Origin: Clostridium sp. CAG:221
GTDB lineage: Bacteria; Bacillota; Clostridia; Clostridiales; Clostridiaceae
Direction: 5' to 3'
DNA length: 32,983 bases
Assembly (NCBI GenBank): GCA_000435835.1
Contig: FR883349.1
Coordinates: forward strand, 1 to 32,983
Part shown: one piece after another, positions 16,231 through 22,688 of the stretch
How the letters are laid out: each line of letters begins with the position of its first letter
Position numbering within the stretch: the first letter of the stretch is position 1
The notes under the pieces: model-generated
The model's input: only the letters and a program-made list of their open reading frames with translations
Databases searched by the model: none
Told to the model about the DNA's origin: nothing
Translations under genes and position numbers: made by a program

Positions 16231-17304
16231 ATGGAGAGTAAAAAAAGAAAGTATAAGTGGACCCTTAGAAAATATATAGCTATTGTTTCAATTTTAACTT
16301 TTATTAGTTCATGTATAATTTCTACAGCTATAACTATAGGTGCTATTAAGATATTTTATAAAGAGGCAATAACTTATGAAAAGTTGGTATTAGTTTGTAT
16401 ATTAATATTGGTATTAGCTTTAATAATTGCATGGTTTTCTTTATGGGTTGGTGCAGGGCATTTAACTAAGCCATTAATTGATGTAAGCAATACAGTAAAG
16501 CAGGTTGCTGAAGGTAATTTTAAAGTAAATATTAAGAGAAGAAATACCACTGATTGTGAATATGAATATATTAATGAAGTTGATGAACTTGCTAAGAATG
16601 TAAATAAGATGGTGGCTGAGTTAGATGGTATGGATTATATGCGTAAAGATTTCATGAGCAATGTATCTCATGAGATAAAGACACCTATTGCTGCAATAAC
16701 AGGTTTTACTGAAATATTGCTAGATGGTAGTATAGATGAAAGTGAAAGACAAGAATATTTAGAAGTAATAAATAAGGAATCAATGAGGATTTCTAGGCTT
16801 TGTGAAAATATGCTACATATGTCTAGATTAGATAGTCAAGTAATAGTTGCTAATTTGCAAAAAATAAGATTAGATGAACAACTTAGAAAATGTATAATAC
16901 TTTTAAGTGAAAAGTGGTCAGATAAGGAAATAGATTTTTCCATTGATTTAGATGAGGTGAACATTTTAAGTGACTATGATATGTTACAGCAGGTATGGAT
17001 AAATTTAATTGATAATGCCATAAAGTACTCTGGTGAAAACTGCAAAATAGATATATCAGTAAAAAGATTAAATGATAAAAGTGTAAAAGTAAGTATAAGG
17101 GATAATGGAATAGGAATTGAAGAAGAAAAGCTTCATCGAATTTTTGATAAGTTTTATCAATGTGAAGAGTCTCATAAGAAAAGTGGTAGCGGTTTAGGTC
17201 TTTCCATTAGCAAAAGAATTGTTGAATTATTAAATGGAACTATAGAATGTAAAAGTAAGAAGGATTCAGGGACAACTTTCGAGGTGACATTATTACAGAA
17301 ATGA
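16231..17304 (+). CDS. Sensor histidine kinase of the adjacent response regulator
   Basis: A 357-residue membrane kinase: two membrane helices (about residues 12-37 and 49-74) separated by only ~11 residues outside the cell, a HAMP linker (about 73-128), a dimerisation domain with phospho-acceptor His147 in SNVSHEIKTPIAAI, and an ATPase domain with N-box (WINLIDNAIKYS), G1 (DNGIGIEEEKLHRIFDKFY) and G2 (SGSGLGLSISKR). With almost no extracellular sensor loop it belongs to the intramembrane-sensing layout, as in kinases that work with ABC transporters (BceS-like logic). It is read through from the regulator gene with Shine-Dalgarno AAGGAAG, 22 bp after it. Confidence 0.95.
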   Translation: MESKKRKYKWTLRKYIAIVSILTFISSCIISTAITIGAIKIFYKEAITYEKLVLVCILILVLALIIAWFSLWVGAGHLTKPLIDVSNTVKQVAEGNFKVNIKRRNTTDCEYEYINEVDELAKNVNKMVAELDGMDYMRKDFMSNVSHEIKTPIAAITGFTEILLDGSIDESERQEYLEVINKESMRISRLCENMLHMSRLDSQVIVANLQKIRLDEQLRKCIILLSEKWSDKEIDFSIDLDEVNILSDYDMLQQVWINLIDNAIKYSGENCKIDISVKRLNDKSVKVSIRDNGIGIEEEKLHRIFDKFYQCEESHKKSGSGLGLSISKRIVELLNGTIECKSKKDSGTTFEVTLLQK

Positions 17305-17309
17305 TAGAA

Positions 17310-17350
17310 GAACACAACTGTTTATAAAGAGTTGTATTCTTTATGTTTTT
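17310..17350 (+). terminator. Probable terminator of the two-component operon
   Basis: GAACACAACT (17310-17319) pairs with AGTTGTATTC (17330-17339) with one mismatch, followed by TTTATGTTTTT. It sits between convergent genes. Confidence 0.55.
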
Positions 17351-17357
17351 AACAAGA

Positions 17358-18095
17358 TTAAAAATTATCGTCGCTTATTACTTGCTTATCCCAAATAAAT
17401 AATTGCTGAGAGTTATTTAATGAAGAAAATAACTTTTCTTTTAAGTTAGGGAAGGTACCTTGTAGGTTTTTAATTAATTCTTTTACTTCCTGTCTCTTAG
17501 TATGACCATCAGCAATACATGGATTTTTAATAATTGGATATCCGTTATCTTTGACAGTTTTTTTAATCATATATTCATCTATGTACACCATTGGTCTTAT
17601 AATTGATAAATTATATTTTTCCATGTATGACTTAGGTGAGAAGCAGTTTACTCTTCCTTCATAAAACATGGCCATAACGAAGGTTTCTACAGCATCATCC
17701 TTATGATGTCCAAGTGCAACCTTAGTACAGCCTAGCTTCATGGCAGCATCATTTAAAGCACCTCTTCTAAGTTTGGCACAAAGAGAACATGGATTTTTTT
17801 CTTTTCTTATATCAAAAACAATTTTAGCAATATCAGTTTGAATTTCGTAAAAAGGAACATCAAGTTTTTTACAAAGTTCATGTAGTGGACCATTATCAAC
17901 TCCACCAGGATTTAGAGTAATGGCAATTAGCTCAAATTTTTGTGGAGAAAACTTTTGGTAGTTTTTCAATATATGAAGAAGAGTGACACTATCTTTTCCA
18001 CCAGAAAGACCTACAGCAATCTTATCATTGTCATTTATCATATTAAAATCATTTATAGCTTGTCTAGTTTTACTTAATAGTTTTTGCATTGTCAT
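17358..18095 (-). CDS. TtcA-family PP-loop tRNA thiolase / ATPase
   Basis: A 245-residue PP-loop ATPase of the TtcA group, which in other bacteria makes 2-thiocytidine in tRNA using an iron-sulfur cluster. The ATP-binding motif GLSGGKDS is near residues 28-35, CSLC (about residues 106-109) matches the conserved CxxC, a further NPC Cys occurs near residue 193, and GHHKDDAVET is the second nucleotide-site motif. Start at 18095 because GGAGGT (18110-18105) lies 9 bases upstream; the in-frame ATG at 18116 precedes that Shine-Dalgarno. TtcA, TtuA and other TilS-like enzymes share this architecture, so the exact tRNA position modified is not proven. Confidence 0.85.
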   Translation of the reverse strand: MTMQKLLSKTRQAINDFNMINDNDKIAVGLSGGKDSVTLLHILKNYQKFSPQKFELIAITLNPGGVDNGPLHELCKKLDVPFYEIQTDIAKIVFDIRKEKNPCSLCAKLRRGALNDAAMKLGCTKVALGHHKDDAVETFVMAMFYEGRVNCFSPKSYMEKYNLSIIRPMVYIDEYMIKKTVKDNGYPIIKNPCIADGHTKRQEVKELIKNLQGTFPNLKEKLFSSLNNSQQLFIWDKQVISDDNF

Positions 18096-18182
18096 TATTA
18101 TGCTACCTCCATGCAATTAAGATGAACTTATTTTATCAGAAGCTAAAAATTTGTACAATAACAATAAATAGAAGATATAAAT

Positions 18183-18212
18183 AAAAGACTTCAGCAAATG
18201 TTGAAGTCTTTT
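18183..18212 (-). terminator. Terminator of the clpP paralogue
   Basis: An 11-bp perfect stem AAAAGACTTCA / TGAAGTCTTTT with an 8-base loop. On the minus strand it is followed by an AT-rich TATTTATATC stretch rather than a pure T-run. It begins 16 bases after the stop codon. Confidence 0.7.
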
Positions 18213-18227
18213 AAATAATATATAAAA

Positions 18228-18824
18228 TTAGTATTCAAGTTCAGAATGAGTTGCAATAATTTTGCTTACTAAACCATAATCCATTGCTTCTTTGGCACTT
18301 AACCAGTAATTTCTATCAGTATCTTCTTCAACCTTTTCAAATGGTTGACCAGTAGCATCACTGATAATAGTATTTATTCTTTTACGTACTCTTAAAATCT
18401 CTTCAGCTTCAATACCTATATCAGTTGCCTGACCTTGGAAACCACCCATTGGCTGGTGAATCATATATCTTGTATTAGGAAGAGAATATCTATTTTCTTT
18501 GTCTGCTGCTAAATAAATAGTAATTCCTGCACTTGCTACCCAGCCTGTTCCTATAATAATTACCTTTGGTTTAACAAATTTAATCATGTCATGAATAGTA
18601 TCACCAGATTCAACATGTCCTCCTTGACTATTAATAAATATTTTGATTGGTTCATCACCCATTTGTTCAAGAACTAATAATTGAGTAGTTACCTTTTCAG
18701 CTAAAGCTTGATTGATTTCACCAGAAATAACTATAGTTCTAGATTTTAATAGTTTTTCCATAGCTATATTGGAAGCGTCTTGTTTTTTTTCTTCATTTTC
18801 AGTTTCTTGACCATAAAATATCAT
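18228..18824 (-). CDS. ClpP-family serine protease paralogue (ClpP-like)
   Basis: 198 residues with the ClpP fold and a full catalytic triad: Ser98 in WVASAGI, His123 in YMIHQPMGG, and Asp168 in EEDTDRNYW. It differs from canonical ClpP at conserved positions: GWVASAG replaces the usual G-x-AASMG, the N-terminus is longer and charged (about 24 residues, EEKKQD) rather than the usual axial-loop start, and FINSQGGHVESGDTIHDM replaces the SPGG block. It therefore looks like the second, divergent ClpP found in many clostridia. It may form its own barrel or mixed rings, and no Clp ATPase gene is adjacent. GGAGGG lies just upstream of the ATG, and the gene stands alone with its own terminator. Confidence 0.85.
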   Translation of the reverse strand: MIFYGQETENEEKKQDASNIAMEKLLKSRTIVISGEINQALAEKVTTQLLVLEQMGDEPIKIFINSQGGHVESGDTIHDMIKFVKPKVIIIGTGWVASAGITIYLAADKENRYSLPNTRYMIHQPMGGFQGQATDIGIEAEEILRVRKRINTIISDATGQPFEKVEEDTDRNYWLSAKEAMDYGLVSKIIATHSELEY

Positions 18825-18868
18825 AATGTACCCTCCTGTAAAAATTAATTTATTATTATGATAAATTT

Positions 18869-18898
18869 ATTATACAAAAAATCCCATATAAACAACAA
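18869..18898 (-). promoter_or_regulatory. Putative promoter of the clpP paralogue
   Basis: On the minus strand, TTGTTG (18898-18893), 18-bp spacer, TATAAT (18874-18869), about 45 bases upstream of the start codon. The rest of the 290-base gap to the aldehyde dehydrogenase is AT-rich and shows no other clear element except the weak promoter at 19014. Confidence 0.45.
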
Positions 18899-19013
18899 TA
18901 TTATTAATTGTAAAAGTTAACAATGTAAATATATATTTGAACCATTAATATATAAAATTATAAGAAATAAAACTAAATAATAGTGAAGAGATATTAATAA
19001 TGATGTTTATGGT

Positions 19014-19042
19014 TTGACAGTTATGATATTGTATTTAATGAG
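19014..19042 (+). promoter_or_regulatory. Putative promoter of the aldehyde dehydrogenase gene
   Basis: A consensus TTGACA (19014-19019) followed after 17 bp by TAATGA (19037-19042). The -35 is strong and the -10 is poor. Confidence 0.4.
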
Positions 19043-19114
19043 TTTTTATTTAGAAGGATAAAAGTTAAGAGGTTTAGATTTGTTTACAAGGTGTATAATT
19101 ATATAAGAAAGAAG

Positions 19115-20524
19115 ATGATAGATATGAGTACAAAAGATTTAAACAGTTATGATGTTGAGAAGATACTTGAAAGACATAATAAGTTTTTTTATACACAAGC
19201 TACTAAAAATGTTGAATTTAGAATTAGGGCATTAAGAAGGCTTAAAAGTACCATAGAAAGATATGAAAATGAAGTATTGGAAGCATTATATTTAGATTTA
19301 AGAAAAAACAAAGTTGAATCATATACTACAGAAGTAGGCTTTGTATATAATAGCATAGAAGAAGTCATTAAGAATTTAAAGAATTGGGTTAAGCCAACAA
19401 AGGTTAAAACACCAATATTTTTAATGCCTGCAAAGAGTTTCATCATTAATGAACCTTATGGCACAGTATTAATAATAGGACCATATAACTATCCATTTCA
19501 ATTGATTGTGGAACCATTAGTAGGGGTTATAGCTGCAGGGAATTGTGCAGTGATTAAACCTTCTGAACTGGCGCCTAATGTATCAAAAATAATATTGAAG
19601 ATTATTGGTGAAGCTTTTGATGAAAGTTATATATGTGCTGTGGAAGGGGCTATAGATACTAATACAGCTCTTATAAATTCTAAGTTTGATTATATATTTT
19701 TTACAGGAAGTCCGGCTGTAGGGAGAATTGTTATGGAGGCAGCAGCAAAGAATCTTGTGCCTGTTACCTTAGAGCTAGGAGGCAAAAGTCCTGTTATAGT
19801 TGATAAGAGTGCTAATATAAGAAGTGCAGCAGATAAGATAATATGGGGAAAGACAGTAAATGCAGGACAGACTTGTGTGGCACCTGATTATGTAATGGTT
19901 CATGAATCTATAAAGAATGAACTCATTAAGGAAATGAAAAGATCCATTAATGACTTTTATGGTGATGATATAAAAGTAAGTGAATCTTTAGGACGTATAA
20001 TAAATGAAAAACATTTTAATAGATTACTTAATATATTAGAAAGCGATAAAGAAAGCTTACTATATGGTGGAGAATATGATGAAGAAGAAAAATATATAGC
20101 TCCTTCAATAATTGAGGTGAAGGATTGGAATTCAGCATGTATGAAAGAAGAAATTTTTGGTCCAATACTTCCAATAATGTCATATAGAGATTTAAATCAA
20201 GTGATAAATGATATAAATAAACAACCAAAGCCTTTAGCATTATATCTATTTACCAGTGATAAAAGAGTTGAAAAAAGGGTGTTAAATGAAATATCATCTG
20301 GTGGAGTTTCAATAAATGATACAATACTACATTTGGCAAATTCAAATCTTCCCTTTGGTGGTGTAGGAAATGCTGGTATGGGAGCATATCATGGAGAAGA
20401 AAGCTTTAGGACATTTTCTCATAGAAAGAGCGTACTTAAAAAGAGTAGAGTATTAAATACCACACTGATGTATCCACCATATAGTGATAAAAAACTTATG
20501 GTAATAAAAAGATTTTTAAAATAA
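19115..20524 (+). CDS. NAD(P)-dependent aldehyde dehydrogenase (class 3 / fatty-aldehyde type)
   Basis: A soluble ALDH-superfamily enzyme that oxidises aldehydes to acids (or the reverse under anaerobic conditions). Motifs: GPYNYPFQLIVEPLVGVIAA and NCAVIKPSE for coenzyme binding, FFTGSPAVGR (Rossmann turn), LELGGKSP with the general-base Glu, and AGQTCVAPDY with the catalytic Cys. About 469 residues from ATG 19115, close to class 3 enzymes, which also share the short N-terminus and the C-terminal ILHLANSNLPFGGVGNAGMG block. The start is uncertain: GTG 19091, ATG 19115 and ATG 19124 are in frame and none has a strong Shine-Dalgarno. Monocistronic; the physiological substrate is unknown. It lacks the microcompartment-type N-terminal peptide. 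Confidence 0.92.
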   Translation: MIDMSTKDLNSYDVEKILERHNKFFYTQATKNVEFRIRALRRLKSTIERYENEVLEALYLDLRKNKVESYTTEVGFVYNSIEEVIKNLKNWVKPTKVKTPIFLMPAKSFIINEPYGTVLIIGPYNYPFQLIVEPLVGVIAAGNCAVIKPSELAPNVSKIILKIIGEAFDESYICAVEGAIDTNTALINSKFDYIFFTGSPAVGRIVMEAAAKNLVPVTLELGGKSPVIVDKSANIRSAADKIIWGKTVNAGQTCVAPDYVMVHESIKNELIKEMKRSINDFYGDDIKVSESLGRIINEKHFNRLLNILESDKESLLYGGEYDEEEKYIAPSIIEVKDWNSACMKEEIFGPILPIMSYRDLNQVINDINKQPKPLALYLFTSDKRVEKRVLNEISSGGVSINDTILHLANSNLPFGGVGNAGMGAYHGEESFRTFSHRKSVLKKSRVLNTTLMYPPYSDKKLMVIKRFLK

Positions 20525-20610
20525 ATATAGATGAGATTTATATGCTAATATGCTAAAGTCCTTATAGTAATGATGGAAAGGCGTGGGGATGTAAAAAAAG
20601 TGAAATAATT

Positions 20611-20644
20611 AAGGGGTGAAGATAGTTTTATATCTTCACTCCTT
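20611..20644 (-). terminator. Terminator of queC
   Basis: A 14-bp stem, AAGGGGTGAAGATA (20611-20624) with TATCTTCACTCCTT (20631-20644), one G-U pair. On the minus strand a T-run follows after about 10 bases. It may also act weakly on transcripts from the aldehyde dehydrogenase side. Confidence 0.7.
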
Positions 20645-20653
20645 AGCAATTTT

Positions 20654-21304
20654 CTAAGATTTATTATTTAAATAAGCTTCAAGACCTCTCTTCCTTAAAA
20701 TGCAGGCAGGACATTCACCACAACCATCACCAATTATCCCATTATAGCATGTAAGAGTATTATTTCTTACGTAATCAAGCTTTCCATATTTATCAGCCAT
20801 TTTCCAAGTAGCAGCTTTATCTATCCACATCAATGGTGTGTGAATAACAAAGTTATAATCCATAGCAAGATTGGTAGTGACGTTTAATGATTTAATGAAT
20901 ATATCTCTACAATCAGGATAGCCACTAAAATCTGTTTCACATACGCCGGTAACTATATGTCTAGCACCCTTTACTTTAGCAAGTATAGCTGCAAAGGTAA
21001 GAAAAACCATATTTCTACCCTCTACAAAAGTTGATGGAAGATTACCATCTTCACCATTTTTAATATCTATATCACTGCGTGTAAGGGCATTAGGAGTTAA
21101 TTGATTTAAAAGATCCATATTAAGTATATGATGTTCAACACCTAAATCCTTAGCTATATTTTTTGCACATTCAATTTCTAGCTTATGTCTTTGATTATAA
21201 TCAAAAGTAACAGCAATTACCCTTTCAAATTTTTCTAAAGCCCAAAATAAACATGTTGTGGAATCTTGACCTCCACTGAAAACAACAATAGCTGTATTAT
21301 CCAT
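20654..21304 (-). CDS. queC: 7-cyano-7-deazaguanine synthase (QueC)
   Basis: Converts 7-carboxy-7-deazaguanine to preQ0 with ammonia and ATP in queuosine biosynthesis. 216 residues from ATG 21304, which has GGAGG (21318-21314) 9 bases upstream; an in-frame TTG at 21319 would overlap that site. The PP-loop VVFSGGQDSTT (residues 7-17) binds ATP, and four C-terminal cysteines (CYNGIIGDGCGECPAC) bind zinc, with SGYPDCRD and the EGRNM block matching the family. The other queuosine genes (queD, queE, queF) are not adjacent; the gene is a single-gene unit. Its leader carries a preQ1-I riboswitch followed by a terminator, so expression should fall when preQ1 is plentiful. Confidence 0.95.
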   Translation of the reverse strand: MDNTAIVVFSGGQDSTTCLFWALEKFERVIAVTFDYNQRHKLEIECAKNIAKDLGVEHHILNMDLLNQLTPNALTRSDIDIKNGEDGNLPSTFVEGRNMVFLTFAAILAKVKGARHIVTGVCETDFSGYPDCRDIFIKSLNVTTNLAMDYNFVIHTPLMWIDKAATWKMADKYGKLDYVRNNTLTCYNGIIGDGCGECPACILRKRGLEAYLNNKS

Positions 21305-21322
21305 AATTTTTTCCTCCAAAGT

Positions 21323-21371
21323 AAAAAAAGATTTATTTTATTCTGCTAAAGATGGCACAATAAAATAAACC
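21323..21371 (-). terminator. Riboswitch-controlled terminator upstream of queC
   Basis: On the minus strand GGTTTATTTTATT (21371-21359) pairs with AATAAAATAAATC (21342-21330), one G-U pair, then seven T (21329-21323). It lies between the aptamer and the queC Shine-Dalgarno. Confidence 0.8.
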
Positions 21372-21387
21372 TTTTTTATTATTTATG

Positions 21388-21429
21388 CCTAGTTTTGTTT
21401 ATAGACAGGATGGTCTTAATGAACTGTCT
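21388..21429 (-). ncRNA. preQ1-I riboswitch aptamer
   Basis: On the minus strand: P1 AGACAG (21429-21424) pairing with CTGTCT (21408-21403), a loop starting TTC and ending with ACCATC, then the A-rich tail ATAAACAAAACTAGG (21402-21388). The tail closely matches the known preQ1-I tails (ATAAAAAACTAA in Bacillus, TAACAAAACAAGG in Thermoanaerobacter). The loop is about 4 bases longer than in those two and P2 is partly non-canonical, so the fold should be verified. The location just before a queuosine gene strongly supports the call. With preQ1 bound, the downstream terminator should form. Confidence 0.82.
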
Positions 21430-21577
21430 TTTATTAAATTACACTAACTGTATTAATTTAACATAAATTAAATGCTATGTAAAATACTTGATTAGTTATG
21501 CAAGATAAAACTTTACAGATAGGATAAATTAGAATAGTCTATTATTAGCTAAAGAAAAAATGCGAGGTGTATAGAAA

Positions 21578-22294
21578 GTGGAAAGAATAGATAAGATATT
21601 ATCTAATTTAGGATACGGAACAAGAAAGGATCTTAAGAAGATAGTTAAAAATGGAATGGTTCAAGTTAATGGAGTTACTATAAAGGATAGTGCAATGAAG
21701 GTTGATCCAGAAAAAGATAAGATTGTTATAAATGGTGAGGAAATTTTTTATAGAGAATTTATATATTTAATGATGAATAAGCCAGCAGGTGTTGTTTCAG
21801 CAACTTTTGATAATAGGGATGAAACAGTAATTGATTTATTAGAAGTGGAACATCAAGTGTTTGAGCCTTTTCCTGTAGGTAGGTTAGATAAGGATACAGT
21901 GGGGCTTTTATTACTTACTAATGACGGTGAATTAAATCATAGATTGATATCTCCAAAGTGGAAAGTAGATAAGGTTTATTTTGCTAAAATAGATAAAAAA
22001 GTAACAGAAGATGATGTTGAAAAGTTCAAAAAGGGTATAACTTTAGATGATGGATATACATGTAAGGAAGCAATTTTAGAAATACAAAGTGCATCTGATG
22101 AAGGCTCAGAAATTGTTTTAACAATACAAGAAGGAAAGTTCCATCAAGTAAAGAGGATGTTTGAAGCTGTAGGGAAGAAAGTTACATATTTAAAGAGAAT
22201 TGAATTTGGTACTTTACCTTTAGATGATGATTTAGAGGAAGGCGAATATAGAGAACTAACTGAGGAAGAAGTTGCCATTTTAAAAGGGCTTTAA
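21578..22294 (+). CDS. RsuA-family 16S rRNA pseudouridine synthase
   Basis: 238 residues: an N-terminal S4 RNA-binding domain (RIDKILSNLGYGTRKDL, about residues 3-60) and an RsuA/RluB/E/F catalytic domain with the nucleophilic Asp104 in PVGRLDKDTVGLLLLTNDG, the LMMNKPAGVVSA motif, and EGKFHQVKRMFEAVGKKV. RsuA makes pseudouridine 516 in 16S rRNA; family relatives act on 23S rRNA or tRNA, so the position is inferred. The start is GTG 21578, with GAGGTG (21564-21569) 8 bases upstream. No hairpin terminator follows; the next clear signal is the promoter at 22366. Confidence 0.9.
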   Translation: MERIDKILSNLGYGTRKDLKKIVKNGMVQVNGVTIKDSAMKVDPEKDKIVINGEEIFYREFIYLMMNKPAGVVSATFDNRDETVIDLLEVEHQVFEPFPVGRLDKDTVGLLLLTNDGELNHRLISPKWKVDKVYFAKIDKKVTEDDVEKFKKGITLDDGYTCKEAILEIQSASDEGSEIVLTIQEGKFHQVKRMFEAVGKKVTYLKRIEFGTLPLDDDLEEGEYRELTEEEVAILKGL

Positions 22295-22365
22295 CGAACA
22301 AATCTTAATATTTTTGTAGAAAGATTCACATTTTAGGAAAAATGTAAATATTTATACAAAATATC

Positions 22366-22394
22366 TTGCATTTTTAAAATGTCTTCTATATAAT
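22366..22394 (+). promoter_or_regulatory. Promoter of the small RNA
   Basis: TTGCAT (22366-22371), 17-bp spacer, TATAAT (22389-22394). It has no gene behind it except the short terminated transcript at 22401-22490. Confidence 0.7.
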
Positions 22395-22400
22395 ATTATT

Positions 22401-22490
22401 GCAAGGATAAATAAAAGGAATGAATAGCCCCCTTTTTATTTATTGCTTATTGCTGAAGCGCAACCTAGCCCCAAGGGTTGCGTTTTTTTG
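22401..22490 (+). ncRNA. Putative ~90-nt small RNA with two C-rich loops
   Basis: A promoter at 22366-22394 and an intrinsic terminator at 22459-22489 frame a region of about 90 bases with no convincing gene. Hairpin 1: AATAAAAGG (22410-22418) with CCTTTTTATT (22431-22440), its loop carrying TAGCCC with more C at the closing base pairs. Hairpin 2 is the terminator CGCAACC (22459-22465) / GGTTGCG (22476-22482) plus T-run, with loop TAGCCCCAAG. So TAGCCCC appears in both loops. C-rich unpaired motifs in Gram-positive small RNAs (RsaE, FsrA, csRNAs) bind Shine-Dalgarno sequences; this resembles that class but I do not recognise it as a named family. Confidence 0.65.
22459..22489 (+). terminator. 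Terminator of the small RNA
   Basis: CGCAACC (22459-22465) pairs with GGTTGCG (22476-22482), 10-base C-rich loop, then seven T (22483-22489). Confidence 0.85.
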
Positions 22491-22529
22491 TTGTCTAAAA
22501 AAGTTTTTTCAAAGAAAAGTTTAATTAAA

Positions 22530-22562
22530 TTCATCATTCATAAATCATAATTTATAATTATA
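22530..22562 (-). repeat. Fragment of the dispersed AT-rich repeat
   Basis: TTCATCATTCATAAATCATA and following bases are the reverse complement of the GATGAATTATGAATGATGAA-type stretch seen at 10214-10243 and 32240-32275. No CTCAAAGAG hairpin accompanies this fragment. Confidence 0.5.
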
Positions 22563-22564
22563 TA

Positions 22565-22578
22565 CGAACGTTTGTTTG
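22565..22578. promoter_or_regulatory. LexA/DinR (SOS) box upstream of pcrA-ligA
   Basis: CGAACGTTTGTTTG fits the Gram-positive LexA pattern CGAAC-N4-GTTYG at all fixed positions. It overlaps the -35 of the pcrA promoter at 22576-22604, the right place for repression. Confidence 0.75.
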
Positions 22579-22604
22579 AATGAAATTTTATATTATGATA
22601 TAGT
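22576..22604 (+). promoter_or_regulatory. Promoter of pcrA-ligA
   Basis: TTGAAT (22576-22581), 17-bp spacer, TATAGT (22599-22604), overlapping the LexA box. A second TATAAT at 22651-22656 has no -35 partner. Confidence 0.55.
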
Positions 22605-22688
22605 TAATATAATAAAAATGTCAATAATAATAAGATAGAGTCTATTGTGATATAATAGCAATGATAAATTGGAGAGGAGGATGTTTTT

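Noticed and set aside
22420..22527. A short frame from ATG 22420 through the small RNA region
   Set aside because: It reads through an intrinsic terminator, its ATG is only about 2 bases after AAGG, and the translation has no family resemblance.
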